From positions 33,734,492-33,798,491 of the forward strand of contig NC_056004.1 of assembly GCF_018446385.1 (NCBI RefSeq): 64,000 nucleotides of DNA. The letters run 5' to 3'. This document shows positions 11,385 through 22,561 of the stretch, piece by piece. Made by a program: the position numbers and the translations under genes. The stretch's first letter is position 1. Every line of letters begins with the position of its first letter. The DNA is from Zingiber officinale. Taxonomy: Eukaryota; Streptophyta; Magnoliopsida; Zingiberales; Zingiberaceae. The notes under the pieces are model-generated. The model had not been told where the DNA came from. It did no database searches and worked only from the letters and a program-made list of their open reading frames with translations.

Positions 11385-11771
11385 GTTCGGTCAGCCGAAC
11401 GGAAGGTTCGGTCGACCGAACGAACGTTGAATTAATCACACGTATTCAATTAATCGGTCGACCGAACCGGTTTATCATTCGATCGAAAACATTAACCTTC
11501 AACCGTTCACCTACCTTTTCGACTACCCTTTTTCTCTGCCAAAGTGAATTTATCGGTCGACCGAACACTTGTCTGGTTGACCGAACTCTGTTTCACCGGT
11601 CAAAAAGGACGTCGAAATAAAGGGATCGGTCGACCGAACCATTGATCGGTCGACCGATCACCCTCTATATAAACAGAATCGGGCAACCCTCGAGACTCAT
11701 CCAATCCATTCTCCCCTCTTCTACTTCTTAATCTGTTCGCCGATCCTAGCCTCAGTTCGTGTCCGATAATG
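11385..11771 (+). promoter_or_regulatory. Internal promoter-like block of E2
   Basis: Palindromes of the same type as in the E2 LTR (TCGGTCGACCGA) occur near 11388-11425, 11455, 11552-11582 and 11626-11659. They are followed directly by TATATAAA (11666-11673), a pyrimidine-rich leader and an ATG at 11769. The order palindromes, TATA, leader is the same as in the LTR. It is inferred to drive the 3' ORF separately from the LTR; no transcript evidence. Confidence 0.55.
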
Positions 11772-12712
11772 CCTCGGTACTTCTCTATTCTTTTCTTTTT
11801 TAATTATTTACTGCAATATTAATTTTCATTATTCTCCTTATAGTGAGAAAAGTAGAGCTATTGCACAACGAGAGACTAGCTCTCTTAATCCCATCCAGGA
11901 CCCAAGGTTTTCTTCTGAGGAATTAAGGCAATCTTTTCCTAATAAGAAATTTAAGGTGATAGGTACTTGATGTCTTGACACTCAATTCTATCAAACTTTT
12001 TGTTCTGAGGCTATAGATATAACGCAACACTATCAACTTGATAGCATTATCTTTTGTAGGCATGCATACAATCCTATTCTCTGTTCAGAGTTTTACCACA
12101 ACTTGTGCGAGCTTGATCCTCATCACTATAGGACTAGGGTTGCCACTAGAGAGATGCTCTTTGATATGGATATGTTTCTTATGTTTTTACAAATACGATC
12201 CTCAATAAACTGCATCTTTTTCAGTGCTTCTCTTCCAGATCCATTACCTGCTCTGTTTGCACATCTTACTCTTGATATTATGTATGCCGACTTCTTTGAG
12301 GGACCACATCCTAAAAAGATGTCTGCGGTACCACTTAGTCCGAAAGAAAATGCTTTTTATAAGATGGTTGTCTCCTGCATTCATCTCCTGTCATCTAGAG
12401 ATCAAGGTGTTTTACGACCAGTCCATCTTTTTCTGATGTATGCATTGAGACATAGACTAGATTTTGACTTGGGCTACTGGGTATTCCGATCCATTATCTA
12501 CTATTCGGGGTACAACACCTCGAATAAAGTTCATATGATCCAGTGTCATGTCCTTACTGCCTACATTGCTTCTCTGGGTGTGGGAGTTCATCGGGGTGAG
12601 TTGATTGAGTTATCGGATTTTGATCTTGTCGGGGTTAGGCAGTTGTCCTTGGCTAGGATTGGGACTAGCGCCGAGGCTCTTGTGTACAAACGGACTCATC
12701 CACACTACATTC
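11769..12712 (+). pseudogene. E2 3' ORF, first piece
   Basis: A long frame covers 12103-12712 (CELDPHHYRTRVATREMLF ... FRSIIYYSGYNTSNKVHMI ... LTAYIASLGVGVHRGEL). The pattern of a charged N-terminal half and a hydrophobic Y/G-rich helical half is what I recall of the extra ORF found in some plant LTR elements and annotated 'putative plant transposon protein'. It has no RT or envelope motif that I can identify. It ends at the E3 insertion; the other piece lies at 19556-19901. Treated as an element-encoded fossil. Confidence 0.6.
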
Positions 12713-13804
12713 TGTTGGAGCAATCCCAATGGTCCGTGGAACTATGTGTTTTGGTGTTTGGGCAAAGGGTTTAAGTTAGGTTCACCCTTATATTTGATAT
12801 GTGTATTTGAGTTGTGCAGGTTTGCAGGATACACATGTGACTCAGGTTAATGGCTTCGGGTCTGGTGAAGGATAGAGCATCCGAGGGACCGTGGACAAGG
12901 CAGCAAGGACAAGGACCGAGGGAAGCGACTTCGAGGCATACGGGAAGGATGACATTGGGGAAGAGCCGCGGGCTTGAATGCATCCGAGGGACAAGAGCCA
13001 AAGGAAGTAGGGTTGAAGGCAAGAGGTCAAGGCTGCAAAGAAGCATCAAGTGAGTCATAAGGGTGAGGGTACGAGTGCACGAGAGATTGTACTCGGAGTA
13101 AAATCCAAGTTTTAAGGTTTTACTGTAGCGTTACTATAGCGCTACTATAGCAGTCGACTGCATATTTTAGCAGTCGACTGCATGTTTTAGCAGTCGACTG
13201 GTGCAGTCAACCGCGCAGTCGACTGGGTGCGAACAGAATGATTTTGTTCGTTCGGTCAGTGGGGATCAGTCGACTGCATGTTTTAGCAGTCGACTGGTAT
13301 CGAGCCGTTAGGATGTAACGGTCGAATTTTCATAGAGGGCAGTCGACTGCATGTTTTGGCAGTCGACTGGTAGGCGGAGTTTTCAACCCGCAGCCTATAT
13401 AACCAAGGCTTGGGAGCTTGGTTATAGTTGACGAAAGAGAGGTGGTTAACCCTTATTAGTAGTCTACTTGTGCCCTAGCTTGTAAAGAGTCCTTGGTGAG
13501 AGTTGTGGTGAGGTTTCTCCACCCACAAGGAGCTACGTGAGCTAGCCGGAGGTCTTTCGGGGAGTAATCCACCGACGGATAGGGATCATCCACCTTACGG
13601 ACAGCCGTGGAGTAGGAGCCCTAATCTCCGAACCACGTTAAACAATCGTGTAGCTTGGTTTGCATTCTTTCTTGTCTTATATTTAGTTTAGCTTGTTTGT
13701 TTTATTTGTATTCCGCTGCACAAGCTAACATTGTAAGAAGAGTGATCGATTTGGGGGTGTCGTCTATCCAACCCCCCTTCAAGCCGGCCGTCCGATCCCC
13801 AACA
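12713..13804 (+). repeat. E3 5' LTR
   Basis: Repeated palindrome CAGTCGACTG at 13143-13372, mostly in pairs 20 bp apart, then TATATAA at 13396-13402. The CCGCTGCAC block near 13711 is shared with E2. Confidence 0.92.
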
Positions 13805-13822
13805 AGTGGTATCAGAGTGAGG
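13805..13822 (+). other. E3 primer-binding site
   Basis: TGGTATCAGAGTGAGG just after the LTR, tRNA-iMet type. Confidence 0.85.
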
Positions 13823-13869
13823 ATGCTCTCCGTTGGACTAACTGCCAAGGAAGCACAAGATAACCAGCT

Positions 13870-15516
13870 TGATTGAACCGCCAAAGTTTGAAGGCGTAGG
13901 CTTATGGGACATTACATATTGGATGATGAAGATGGAGGTCTTCTTCAACACAGATTGGGACACCATGATGGTGGTCAAAGAGCCGTTTGAAGTCCCGAAA
14001 GATAAGAAAGGGAAGAAGCTCTAACCACGACATTGGACGGAGGAGCAAATCTCACGATTAAAGGCAAATTCAAAGGTAATATCAATTTTAATTGATATGT
14101 TGCCTAATGATGTTGTGAGTCGTGTAGGTAAATATGAGAATGCCCATGAATTATGGAGCAAAGTGAAGAAATTTTCATGGGAGGAATTCTTGCCTACACA
14201 AGAAGAAGAAGAAAAATCCGAAGAAAGTAATGAAGTGGTCCAAGAGGAGAAGAAGGACCAATCGGATGTGGAGCCCAAGGAGTTGGGATTAGTAGCTCAA
14301 GATGAGGAGGTGGAGCAAACGGAAGTTGAGTCACGCTCAATATCTGAGGAGGAGAAGGAAGATGAGGTATCATCTACATCCTCAAGAATTGAAGAAGATT
14401 CCAAGACAAGTGAAGAAGAAATAGTCTTGGAAGTCAACATAGCAAGCACTTCCACCGAAGTGAAGTCAAAGAACAACATAATTTACTTCGGTTGCAATGA
14501 AAAAGGACACTACAAGAGTAGGTGTCCATTGGGTAAGAGAGAGATATCTCCTAAACTCAATTCAATTCATTTAGAGTCTAATTTGAGTTGTAGGAAGAAG
14601 AAGGAGAAGAAGCACATTAGATGCTTCACGTGTGGAGAAATGAGTCATTATCACACTAAATGCCCAAAGAAGAAAGAGCTCAAGAAGTTGGCGCATTTGA
14701 AGATGTGGGAAAAGAAGTGGAGGAAGAATGGAGGCTCATGTCAAGGGAGAGCTCCAAAGGTAAAGGGTAAGGTAAACCCTAATTTAAATTTGAAGTCAAA
14801 TTTAAATTCCTCCATGCATGTTAGGAAAAATAATGTTAATCATTATATGCCCATACAAAATTTTGATTTCAAATATCATGATAGGAGTAGAGTAATTGTA
14901 GATCAAAACCCTAGGAGACTCATTCATAAAAAATCTAGAAATGGTAGACCTAAGGAGACCCAAGGCATTAATCCCAAGAAGGAGAGACATATGCCTAGAA
15001 AGGGTAGGTCTAGGAATGTCCAATTTGGACAAATTAACTCTAGGGTTAGGAACCTAGAGAAGGAGAATCAAGTCTTAAGGGGAAAACTTGATAAGTTAGA
15101 ACAATTCCTTAAGAGATTCAATGTTGGATCTAAGGAATTAAATATGGTGTTGGGTAGCCAAAGACCCAACCACGATAGATCGGGCTTGGAATACCGATCT
15201 AGTCCCTCCAAGGCTAATGAGAGATCATGTGCTAGGGTGGCAAATGATCATGGCAAGGGAGAGCCCTCCAAAGCTAAGGGAAAGTCTTATGCTAGGGTTG
15301 CATATGACTATAGCAAGGAGAAGCCAATAAATGATAAGGGAAAGTCATTTAAAGGTAAGGAAAAATTAACCAAGGATAAAGTGTCTAAGGTTAAGAAAGT
15401 TAGATTTGTAGGCCAAGTGTCACCGGAGGTGCACCGATGTGGCCTAGTCATTGTGGATGAGTCACCTAGGGAGGTGGCTAAGGTTATGAGCTCTAGGGGG
15501 AGCTCTAAGAGTCAAG
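13870..15516 (+). pseudogene. E3 gag
   Basis: Starts near IEPPKFEGVGLWDITYWMMK and continues as a long frame from about 14097. It has an acidic Glu-rich stretch, two zinc-knuckle-like motifs (CNEKGHYKSRC near 14490 and CFTCGEMSHYHTKC near 14625), a basic region and a coiled-coil segment (RVRNLEKENQVLRGKLDKLE near 15045). It is gag of the SIRE-like kind, interrupted at its end by the solo LTR. It is treated as a fossil. Confidence 0.8.
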
Positions 15517-17310
15517 TGTTAGGACCTTCGGATGCGGATAGAGAGGGGGGTGTGAATAGCCGACCCCAAATTCACGTTTCTTCCTACTATTTTAGTTAGC
15601 GCAGCGAAAATAAAAGATAGAAACGAAACAGGAGAATATCAAACCTCAAACGCGACGATATAACGAGGTTAGGAGATGATACTCCTACTCCTCGGCGTGT
15701 CCGAAAGGTGGACGAATCCTATCAATCCGTCGGTGGATGAGACCCCGGAAAACCGGCTAATAAAAACTCCTTCTGGGTGGAGAAACCTCGCCACAATCTA
15801 TCTTGCAACAGCAAGATCGGAGTACAAAGATAAAGAAAGAAGCTAAGAACAATATGAATGTAAAAACACTAGTTTGCTTGCCTTCTCATCGACTGGTGAT
15901 GAAGCAACCACTTCACGGATGCCAACAACAGTAGCAACTAATCAGTTGGAGTCCAGCCGAGGGAAGCTCACACGAAGCTTCAGCAATGGAGAGCTCAGCA
16001 AAGCTCAGATCGCAGGAGCAAGAAGAAGTTAGCCCTTATCACCTTCCTTTTCTGTAGAGGCCTCAATTTATATACTGAACCTGCGAAGAAGACACAGAAA
16101 TCTAGCCGTTGTGACTCAACGGCTAGACCTGGACCGATCAGGCTCCACCCTGATCGATCCAGGATGGATCTGATCGGTCAGGGGACCGATCAGGCCCTAG
16201 GCTGATCGGTCCCCAGACCGATCCCAACTCTCTCAGAGAGTTGGTTTAGGGCTCTGATCGGGCTGTGGACCGATCAGGCCCTAGGCTGATCGGTCCCCAG
16301 ACCGATCCCAACTCTCACAGAGAGTTGGTTGCAGAGCCCTGATCGGTCTGTGGATCGATCAGGCCATAGGTGGATCGGTCCACAGACCGATCCCTTCTAT
16401 TCCTTCTCCCAATCTGTTTGGTTACTGATCGGTCACCAGACCGATCAGAAGACCCACAGTGAGAATCAGTGTATCACTGGATCGGTCAGCAGACCGATCC
16501 AGATACCCATAGTATCACTGGATCGGTCAGCAGACCGATCCAATTTCCCAGCCTTAAACCCTAAAGCCTTCCTGATCTAGAGAACGAGCTACCGAGCCTT
16601 CTCCGACTTCCACGTCCGGTCCAGAGAACGAGCTACCGAGCCCTCTCCGACTTCCACGTCCGGTCCAGAGAACGAGCTACCGAGCCCTCTCTGACCTAGT
16701 CCAGAGAACGAGCTACCGAGCCCTCTCCGACTCCCACGTCCGGTCCAGAGAATGAGCTACCAAGCCCTCTCGGACCTAGTCCAGAGAACGAGCTACCAAG
16801 CCCTCTCCGACTTCGTCCGGTCCAGAGAACGAGCTACCGAGCCCTCCCTGACTCCATCCAGTCCAGAGAACGAGCTACCGAGCCCTCTCTGACCTAGTCC
16901 GGAGAACGAGCTACCGAGCCCTCTCCGACTCTATCCAGTCCAGAGAATGAGCTATCGAGCCCTCTCCGACCTCCCATGCCAAGCTTCCATACTTGGACTT
17001 TTCCCCGTGCCAAGCTCCCTGCTTGGACTTTTCCCGTGCCAGACTCCCTGCTTGGACTTTTCCGTGCCAAGTCTCCATACTTGGACTTTTCCCGAATCAG
17101 GTCAACTCAAGTCGGGAATCAGGTCAACTCAAGTCGGGTCAACCAGGTCAACCTTGACCAAAGGTTGCACCCACAATCCACCAAGTTCCTATTCTTGTCA
17201 AACATCAAAATACAACTTCTCTATACTTGTCAAACATCAAAATATACCTCGAGTCAGGTCAACTCGAGTCGGGTCACCCAGGTCAACCTTGACCTAAGGT
17301 TGCACCAACA
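15517..17310 (-). mobile_element. Solo LTR of a further SIRE-like family, inside E3
   Basis: One 1794-base LTR, TGTTAGGACC...CACCAACA on the plus strand, with the 5-bp target duplication TCAAG at 15512-15516 and 17311-17315. On the minus strand it reads from palindrome-rich U3 to a TATA box (TATATAAA, complement of 16067-16074). Interrupted palindromes GATCGGTC-(4)-GACCGATC recur at 16130-16535. Two tandem arrays lie in its upstream part: a roughly 40-base unit with GAGAACGAGCTACCGAG (16578-16965) and a roughly 29-base unit with TGCTTGGACTTTTCC (16975-17095). Confidence 0.93.
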
Positions 17311-17315
17311 TCAAG

Positions 17316-18428
17316 TTGGGACCCATGTCCAATGGATCTCAAGTGAGTTTTACTTGGGAGTCTAGGTTAGGTCATGAAATGTGCCAAGTGGTTTGGAGAC
17401 GGATTTGAGTCTCAAACCTAGGGAATTGACACACATGGGTTGTGTTTCATGCTTGGAAATATGACATTGGGGTCATATAGCATGATAATTTATTTTGGAT
17501 GTATAGATGCCATATAAACCAATGCTAGGGATGCATTGTGGGTTAGTATAGGCAAATACATCAAGAGGAAGCCAAAACTAGGACTTTAGGTCAAAGTTCA
17601 ATTGAACTTTTTAGCTAGTTTTGTGTTTTGTGTCAATCTTGGGATTGGTGATAGATATATTTATATATATTTTTTTTCCCAAGTAGACATTAATATAATA
17701 GACCTCTCCATAAAATTTGGAATTTTTTTGGAGGTCTATGGAATTTCTGGCGCATTTATGAAGTTGGCCAAAAAAAGGCTGATTTTTTCATGAATAGTGT
17801 ACCAGTCGACTGGTAACAGTGTTTTTAAGCACAGAATGTCTCTGTAAGCTCGTTTTCATGGGTACAGTCGACTGGTACTTCTTGCAGTTGACTGATACTA
17901 ATCTGAAAGTGTTTTCAGCACTGGATTTTGACCGGGTCAGCTCTTATATGTGTATGAAATCCATGGAGGATTAATACATGAGTTTAGGGTCAATTTGGAT
18001 GAAAAATTTTCAACAATTGGGATATTGTTGGAGAACTTTTGGATGTTAGGCAAAGGGGGAGAAGTAAGGTTTAGTTGGAAAAACCTTAGTGCCTTTGCGT
18101 AGGGGGAGCCTTGTGATAGGTTCTTAAATAGCCCTATGATAAAATTCCTAGCTCAATGGGGAGCCTAGGTGTAGGGGGAGCCTTGGCATAGGTTCCAATG
18201 CATGGTGCATTTTCGTTTCGGCATTGTAAGTCCAAGTGTATAGCCTTGGCATCGTAAGTCCAGTCGGTGTTGTAAGTCCAAGTGTGTAGCCTTGGCATCG
18301 TAAGTCCATTTGGTGTTGTAAGTCCAAGTGTATAGCCTTGGAATCGTAAGTCCATTTTTTTAGCATATTGTTTTGCTATTTGTTTTCCCTAACTTAAACG
18401 TATTGCCAAACACCAAAAAGGAGGAGAT
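17316..18428 (+). other. E3 interior downstream of the solo LTR
   Basis: No recognisable coding region. Repeats of AGTCGACTGGTA-like sequence near 17803 and 17867 echo the LTR palindrome. Near 18230-18350 a roughly 38-base unit with GTAAGTCCA and TAGCCTTGG is repeated three times. Ends in a purine tract. Confidence 0.6.
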
Positions 18429-19555
18429 TGTTGGAGCAATCCCAATGGTCCGTTGAACCATGTGTTTTGGTGTTTGGGCAAAGGATTTAAGTTAGGTTCA
18501 CCCTTGTATTTGATATGTGTATTTGAGTTGTGCAGGTTTGCAGGATACACATGTGACTCAGGTTGATGGCTTTGGTTCCGGTGAAGGATATAACATCCGA
18601 GGGACCGTGGACAAGGCAGCGAGGACAAGGGCCAAGGGAAGCGACTTCGAGGCATACACGAAGGATGACATTGGGGACGAGCCGCGGGCTTGAATGCATC
18701 TGAGGGACGAGAGCCAAAGGAAGTAGGGTTGAAGGCAAGAGGTTAAGGCTGCAAAGAAGCGTCAAGTGAGTCATAAGGGTGAGGGTACGAGTGTACGAGA
18801 GATTGTACTCGGAGTAAAATCCTAGTTTTAGGATTTTACTGTAGCATCACTGTAGTGCTACTGCAGCAGTACTGTAGCGCTACTGTAACAGTCGACTGCA
18901 TGTTTTAGCAGTCGACTGGTGCAGTCGACCGCGCAGTCGACTGGGTGCGAACAGAATGGTTCTGTTCGTTCGGTCAGTGGGGATCAGTCGACTGCATGTT
19001 TTAGCAGTCGACTGCACCAGTCGACTGCAAGTTTTAGCAGTCGACTGGTATCGAGCCGTTGGGATATAACGGTTGAATTTCCATAGAGGGCAGTCGACTG
19101 CATGTTTTGGCAGTCGACTAGTAGGCGGGGTTTTCAACCCGCAGCCTATATAACCAAAGCTTGGGAGCTTGGTTATAGTTGACCAAATAGAGGTGGTTAA
19201 CCCCTATTAGTAGTCTACTTGTGCCCTACCTTGTAAAGAGTCCTTGGTGAGAGTTGTGGTGAGGTTTCTCCACCCACAAGGAGCTACGTGAGCTAGCCAG
19301 AGGTCTTCCAGGGAGTAATCCACTGACGGATAGGGATCGTCCACCTTACGGACAACCGTGGAGTAAGAGCCCTAATCTCCGAACCACGTTAAACGATCGT
19401 GTAGCTTGGTTTGCATTCTTTCTTGTCTTATATTTAGTTTAGCTTGTTTGTTTTATTTGTATTCCGCTGCACAAGCTAACATTGTAGGAAGAGCGATCGA
19501 TTTAGGGGTGCCGTCTATCCAACCCCCCTTCAAGTCGGTCATTCGATCCCCAACA
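18429..19555 (+). repeat. E3 3' LTR
   Basis: Partner of 12713-13804, with palindromes at about 18885-19120 and TATATAA at 19147-19153. Followed by the target duplication CATTC. Confidence 0.92.
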
Positions 19556-19901
19556 CATTCCACCGGCTGTCAACGACCCTATTGCTGAGGATGATCTGGT
19601 CCCAATTTCTGCTCATTCTCCTGTGTTTATTGATCCAGGATTTGCCATGATGCCTTGCTTTGATTTTTCTCAGAGCAGTTCATATGCTCCTCCTCCTCTG
19701 ACTAGTGACTTTTTTACCCGTCTTCGTGACGATATTTTTAGTCGCTTTACCTCCTTAGAGACGAAGATGGATGATCAGTACAACTCTCTTCAGGGTCAAA
19801 TTGTAGATTTTCGTCAAGAGATGATCGATCGTACTGATGCTTTAGAGCAGGAGCAACAGAGGCTATTTGACTATTTTAGAGATGATGAGGATGATGCGTG
19901 A
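19556..19901 (+). pseudogene. E2 3' ORF, last piece after E3
   Basis: Begins at the second CATTC copy and reads proline-rich, then MFIDPGFAMMPCFDFS, SSYAPPPLTSDFFTRLRDD and a coiled-coil-like tail ending DDEDDA. The acidic, coiled end suggests an oligomerising or DNA/RNA-associated protein; function unknown. Confidence 0.6.
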
Positions 19902-21115
19902 TTTTAGGGTTGATTACTTCTGACTTAGTGTATCTTTTAACTACTTTGACCTATGACTATGTTTGATCTTTAGCACTTTTTATGTTATAAACTTCTTCAG
20001 TAGCTTTTGGTAAGTTTAGAATAGGTTTTTTTTTTATTTTGAAAATTATTACATAGTCTATTTTTCCAAAATTATTTTAGTAAAAATTCCCTTTTCAAAT
20101 TTTTGTTTCAAAACTCTTTCAAAAATTTTCTTTTTCTGGATTAGCCTAGGTCTTACCGTAAACTTGTATGATCCTATAGTTCTAGGAGCCAACATATCAC
20201 AAGCACAGTAGGATCCCTTGTTTGATAACTTAGAATGAGTGAGATGCTTAGGACCTAGCCCTAGATTTCATATGCTTATGTCAGTGCATCGCTATAAATC
20301 TGAGCTTTAAACAACTTACATGAATCAATTTGGGTTAACTAGCTAGTAAAAACCTAGTTAGTATTAAAATACTCAAATTGACCAACCTAAGTCATCGACT
20401 ACTATCTTGTGGTAGTTAGCCTTGAACAAAGGTTGAACATTTCATCATAAGGACATATTTTCCTTAGTTTTCCTACCTATGCTTGGACTTTTAGGAATTT
20501 GTCAATTTTAGAGGGAGCTTTAAACTGAAATTTCTAAGTTTATATTACAAATTTTTACTTAGTAGCTAAATTATTTTCAAAATTTTTAACTCAATAAATT
20601 TTTTCATATAGCTTTTTAACTTAAATTTTTTTTTTCAAAATTTATTCTTTTCAAAAATTTTAGCTTAATACAATTTTTCAAAATTTTTCATATAGCTTTT
20701 TAGCTTAATTTTTTTTTTCAAAATTTTCAACTTAGTTTTTTTTAGCTGTTTCACTTAAGAAAATTTTTCTTTTCAAATTATTCTTAACATATTGAAAATT
20801 TTCTTATAGCTTTTTGACTTAGTAAAATTTTTATAACTTATTCAAAGTTTTCAAGATTTATTTTGAATATCAAACTATTTTTTCTAAAAATACTTTACTA
20901 TTTCAAAATGTCTTTTGCAAACTTAGTTAATATTGTGATACTTTTAACCTCTCTTTATTGGTTTGTATGTCTTCCCCTATTTTTGATGTGTGTCAAAGGG
21001 GGAGAGATAGTGAATTCAGGGGGAGGATTAAAAGCTAAATTGCTTGTTTATTTATTGTTGCATATTTTTAACTTAACTTTGAACCTTGGTTGCCAAACAT
21101 CAAATAGGGGAAGAT
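19902..21115 (+). other. E2 3' untranslated region and polypurine tract
   Basis: T-rich, with many variants of CAAAATTTTTCATATAGC between 20560 and 20860. It ends with AAATAGGGGAAGAT directly before the 3' LTR, the expected plus-strand primer. No gene seen. Confidence 0.7.
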
Positions 21116-22556
21116 TGTTGGTGCAACCTGCACCTGAATCAAACCTGAGTTTTGATGTTGTCAAAGGTTCAAGTTAAGTCTTATTATGATCTAACAAGTT
21201 AACTGAGTGTACAGGATGTTTACTCAACTGGGAAAGACCTAGTTTGAGGCTAGGCAGGAGAAATCTTAGCAGATCGTGGAACCTAGGTGAAAGTCCAAGA
21301 GCGTCGAGGGGCCCCGAAGCTTGACGGTATGATCGAGAGGTCTGGAGGACCGAAGATCAAAGAAAAAGTCCTGGGGAGCCGATCAAGTTTGAGTGAAAAG
21401 TCCGAACTAGATCTGGAGGATCTAACTTTGGCAGGTAGGTTGAGGTAAACAAACTGGAGGAGCGACAGTGAGGTCGGGTTCCCGAAGGGAACAACCTTAG
21501 GTCGCTGATCCAACTGAAGAAACCGGGAATGTTTCCAAGTTAAGATTAAGACAGTTCTACTGTCTTTTATACTAATATTATTACTGTGCTAATCTCTGTT
21601 TTGCAAGATTATTATCTAACATTGTTTTGCAGGTTCGACTCGATCGGTCGACCGAATAGGAGGATCAGTCGACCAAACCAGGTCAACTCAAAACAGGTAT
21701 CAGTTTAGATCAAAACAGAGTTCAGTCCGATCAAAGTTTGATTGGTCGACCGAATCATAGGATCGATCGACCGAACCATAGTGACTCAGCACAGGCCAGC
21801 TCACCAGCACCGATCAGAAGCAAAAGGAAAGAAGGGCTGATCGGTCGACCGAACCAGAGGACAGGCCAACCGATCCAATCAGCATTAAACAACATTAAAA
21901 GAAGATCTCTGGTAGATTTCGACGAACAAGGAAAAGACTTGTTCGGTCGACCGAAAAGATGGTTTGGTCGACCGAACCATTAAAGATCAGTAAATGCAAA
22001 AGATCGAGCCAGCTTTGGACTTCAGTCAGGAAGGAAGGGAGCGGGTTCGGTCGACCGAATAGTGGGATCAGTCGACCGAACGTCCAGTATACCTATAAAT
22101 GAAGGCTCGAAGTCAGAGGCTCAGCAACTCTTTCTAATCTATTCATGTGTCGTTCTGCAAGCTGCTCGTGCTATGAATTTTCATCAATCCTGCAAAGCTA
22201 CTCTATCCGACTGAGCTTCGATTTTCAACTACTCTTGTCGGTATATCTTATTTTTGTACTGCACTTAATTTTCTGTAAGATAGTAGGAGTGTTACTATCT
22301 TACACTTTTGTATCTGTACGATCCACTTCTTTCCGAGGATTTCGGAAAGAAGGATTTTAGTGCTTTGCCCATCGGTGCGGTCAAGGACCGCGGGCCTTCG
22401 AGTAGGAGTCGATTTAGGCTCCGAACGAAGTAAACAACCTTGTCCCCTTCTTATTTTCCGCTGCACGATTCTGTTTAAAAGAAAAAGATAAGTTTTAAAG
22501 AAAGCGATATTCACCCCCCCCCCCTCCCCCTTCTATCGCTCTCAATCGATCTATCA
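21116..22556 (+). repeat. E2 3' LTR
   Basis: Partner of the 5' LTR without the TRIM. It has the same five palindrome pairs (about 21642-22081), some decayed, and the TATA box at 22093-22100. The C-tract near 22514 differs in length from the left copy. Confidence 0.92.
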
Positions 22557-22561
22557 CAACT

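Larger units (their letters stand above)
12713..19555 (+). mobile_element. E3: long-LTR gag-only element nested in E2
   Basis: LTRs 12713-13804 and 18429-19555 start TGTTGGAGCAATCC and end CCCCAACA. The target duplication CATTC lies at 12708-12712 and 19556-19560. A tRNA-iMet type primer site follows the left LTR and a purine tract (AAAGGAGGAGAT) precedes the right. Without the solo LTR inside it, only about 2.8 kb of interior remain, coding for gag alone; no pol was seen. LTRs differ by about 5 percent. It is a non-autonomous relative of the SIRE-like lineage and is broken by the solo LTR at 15517. Confidence 0.92.
5574..22556 (+). mobile_element. E2: long-LTR SIRE/Maximus-like element without recognisable pol, nested in E1
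   Basis: LTRs 5574-7676 and 21116-22556 both start TGTTGGTGCAA and end GATCTATCA. Flanks are CAGCT (5569-5573) and CAACT (22557-22561), a 5-bp target duplication with one change, and they interrupt E1 integrase. A tRNA-iMet primer site follows the left LTR; a purine tract (AGGGGAAGAT) precedes the right LTR. Inside: a SIRE-like gag with a CCHC zinc knuckle, a 1.4-kb AT-rich array, an internal promoter-like block and a 3' ORF interrupted by E3. No protease, integrase, RT or RNase H was found, so it would need another element's enzymes. LTRs differ by about 5 percent. It is broken. Confidence 0.9.

Noticed and set aside
11769-12712. Envelope gene in E2
   Set aside because: No signal peptide, transmembrane segment or fusion-peptide pattern was seen in the 3' ORF; called only an extra ORF.
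16578-16965. CRISPR-like look of a roughly 40-base repeat with short variable spacers
   Set aside because: Plant solo-LTR interior; the spacers are variants of the same words (CTCTCCGACTTCC), so it is an ordinary tandem array.
22510-22532. Long C-tract as a regulatory site
   Set aside because: Length varies between LTR copies; likely slippage or sequencing noise in a normal C-rich LTR end.
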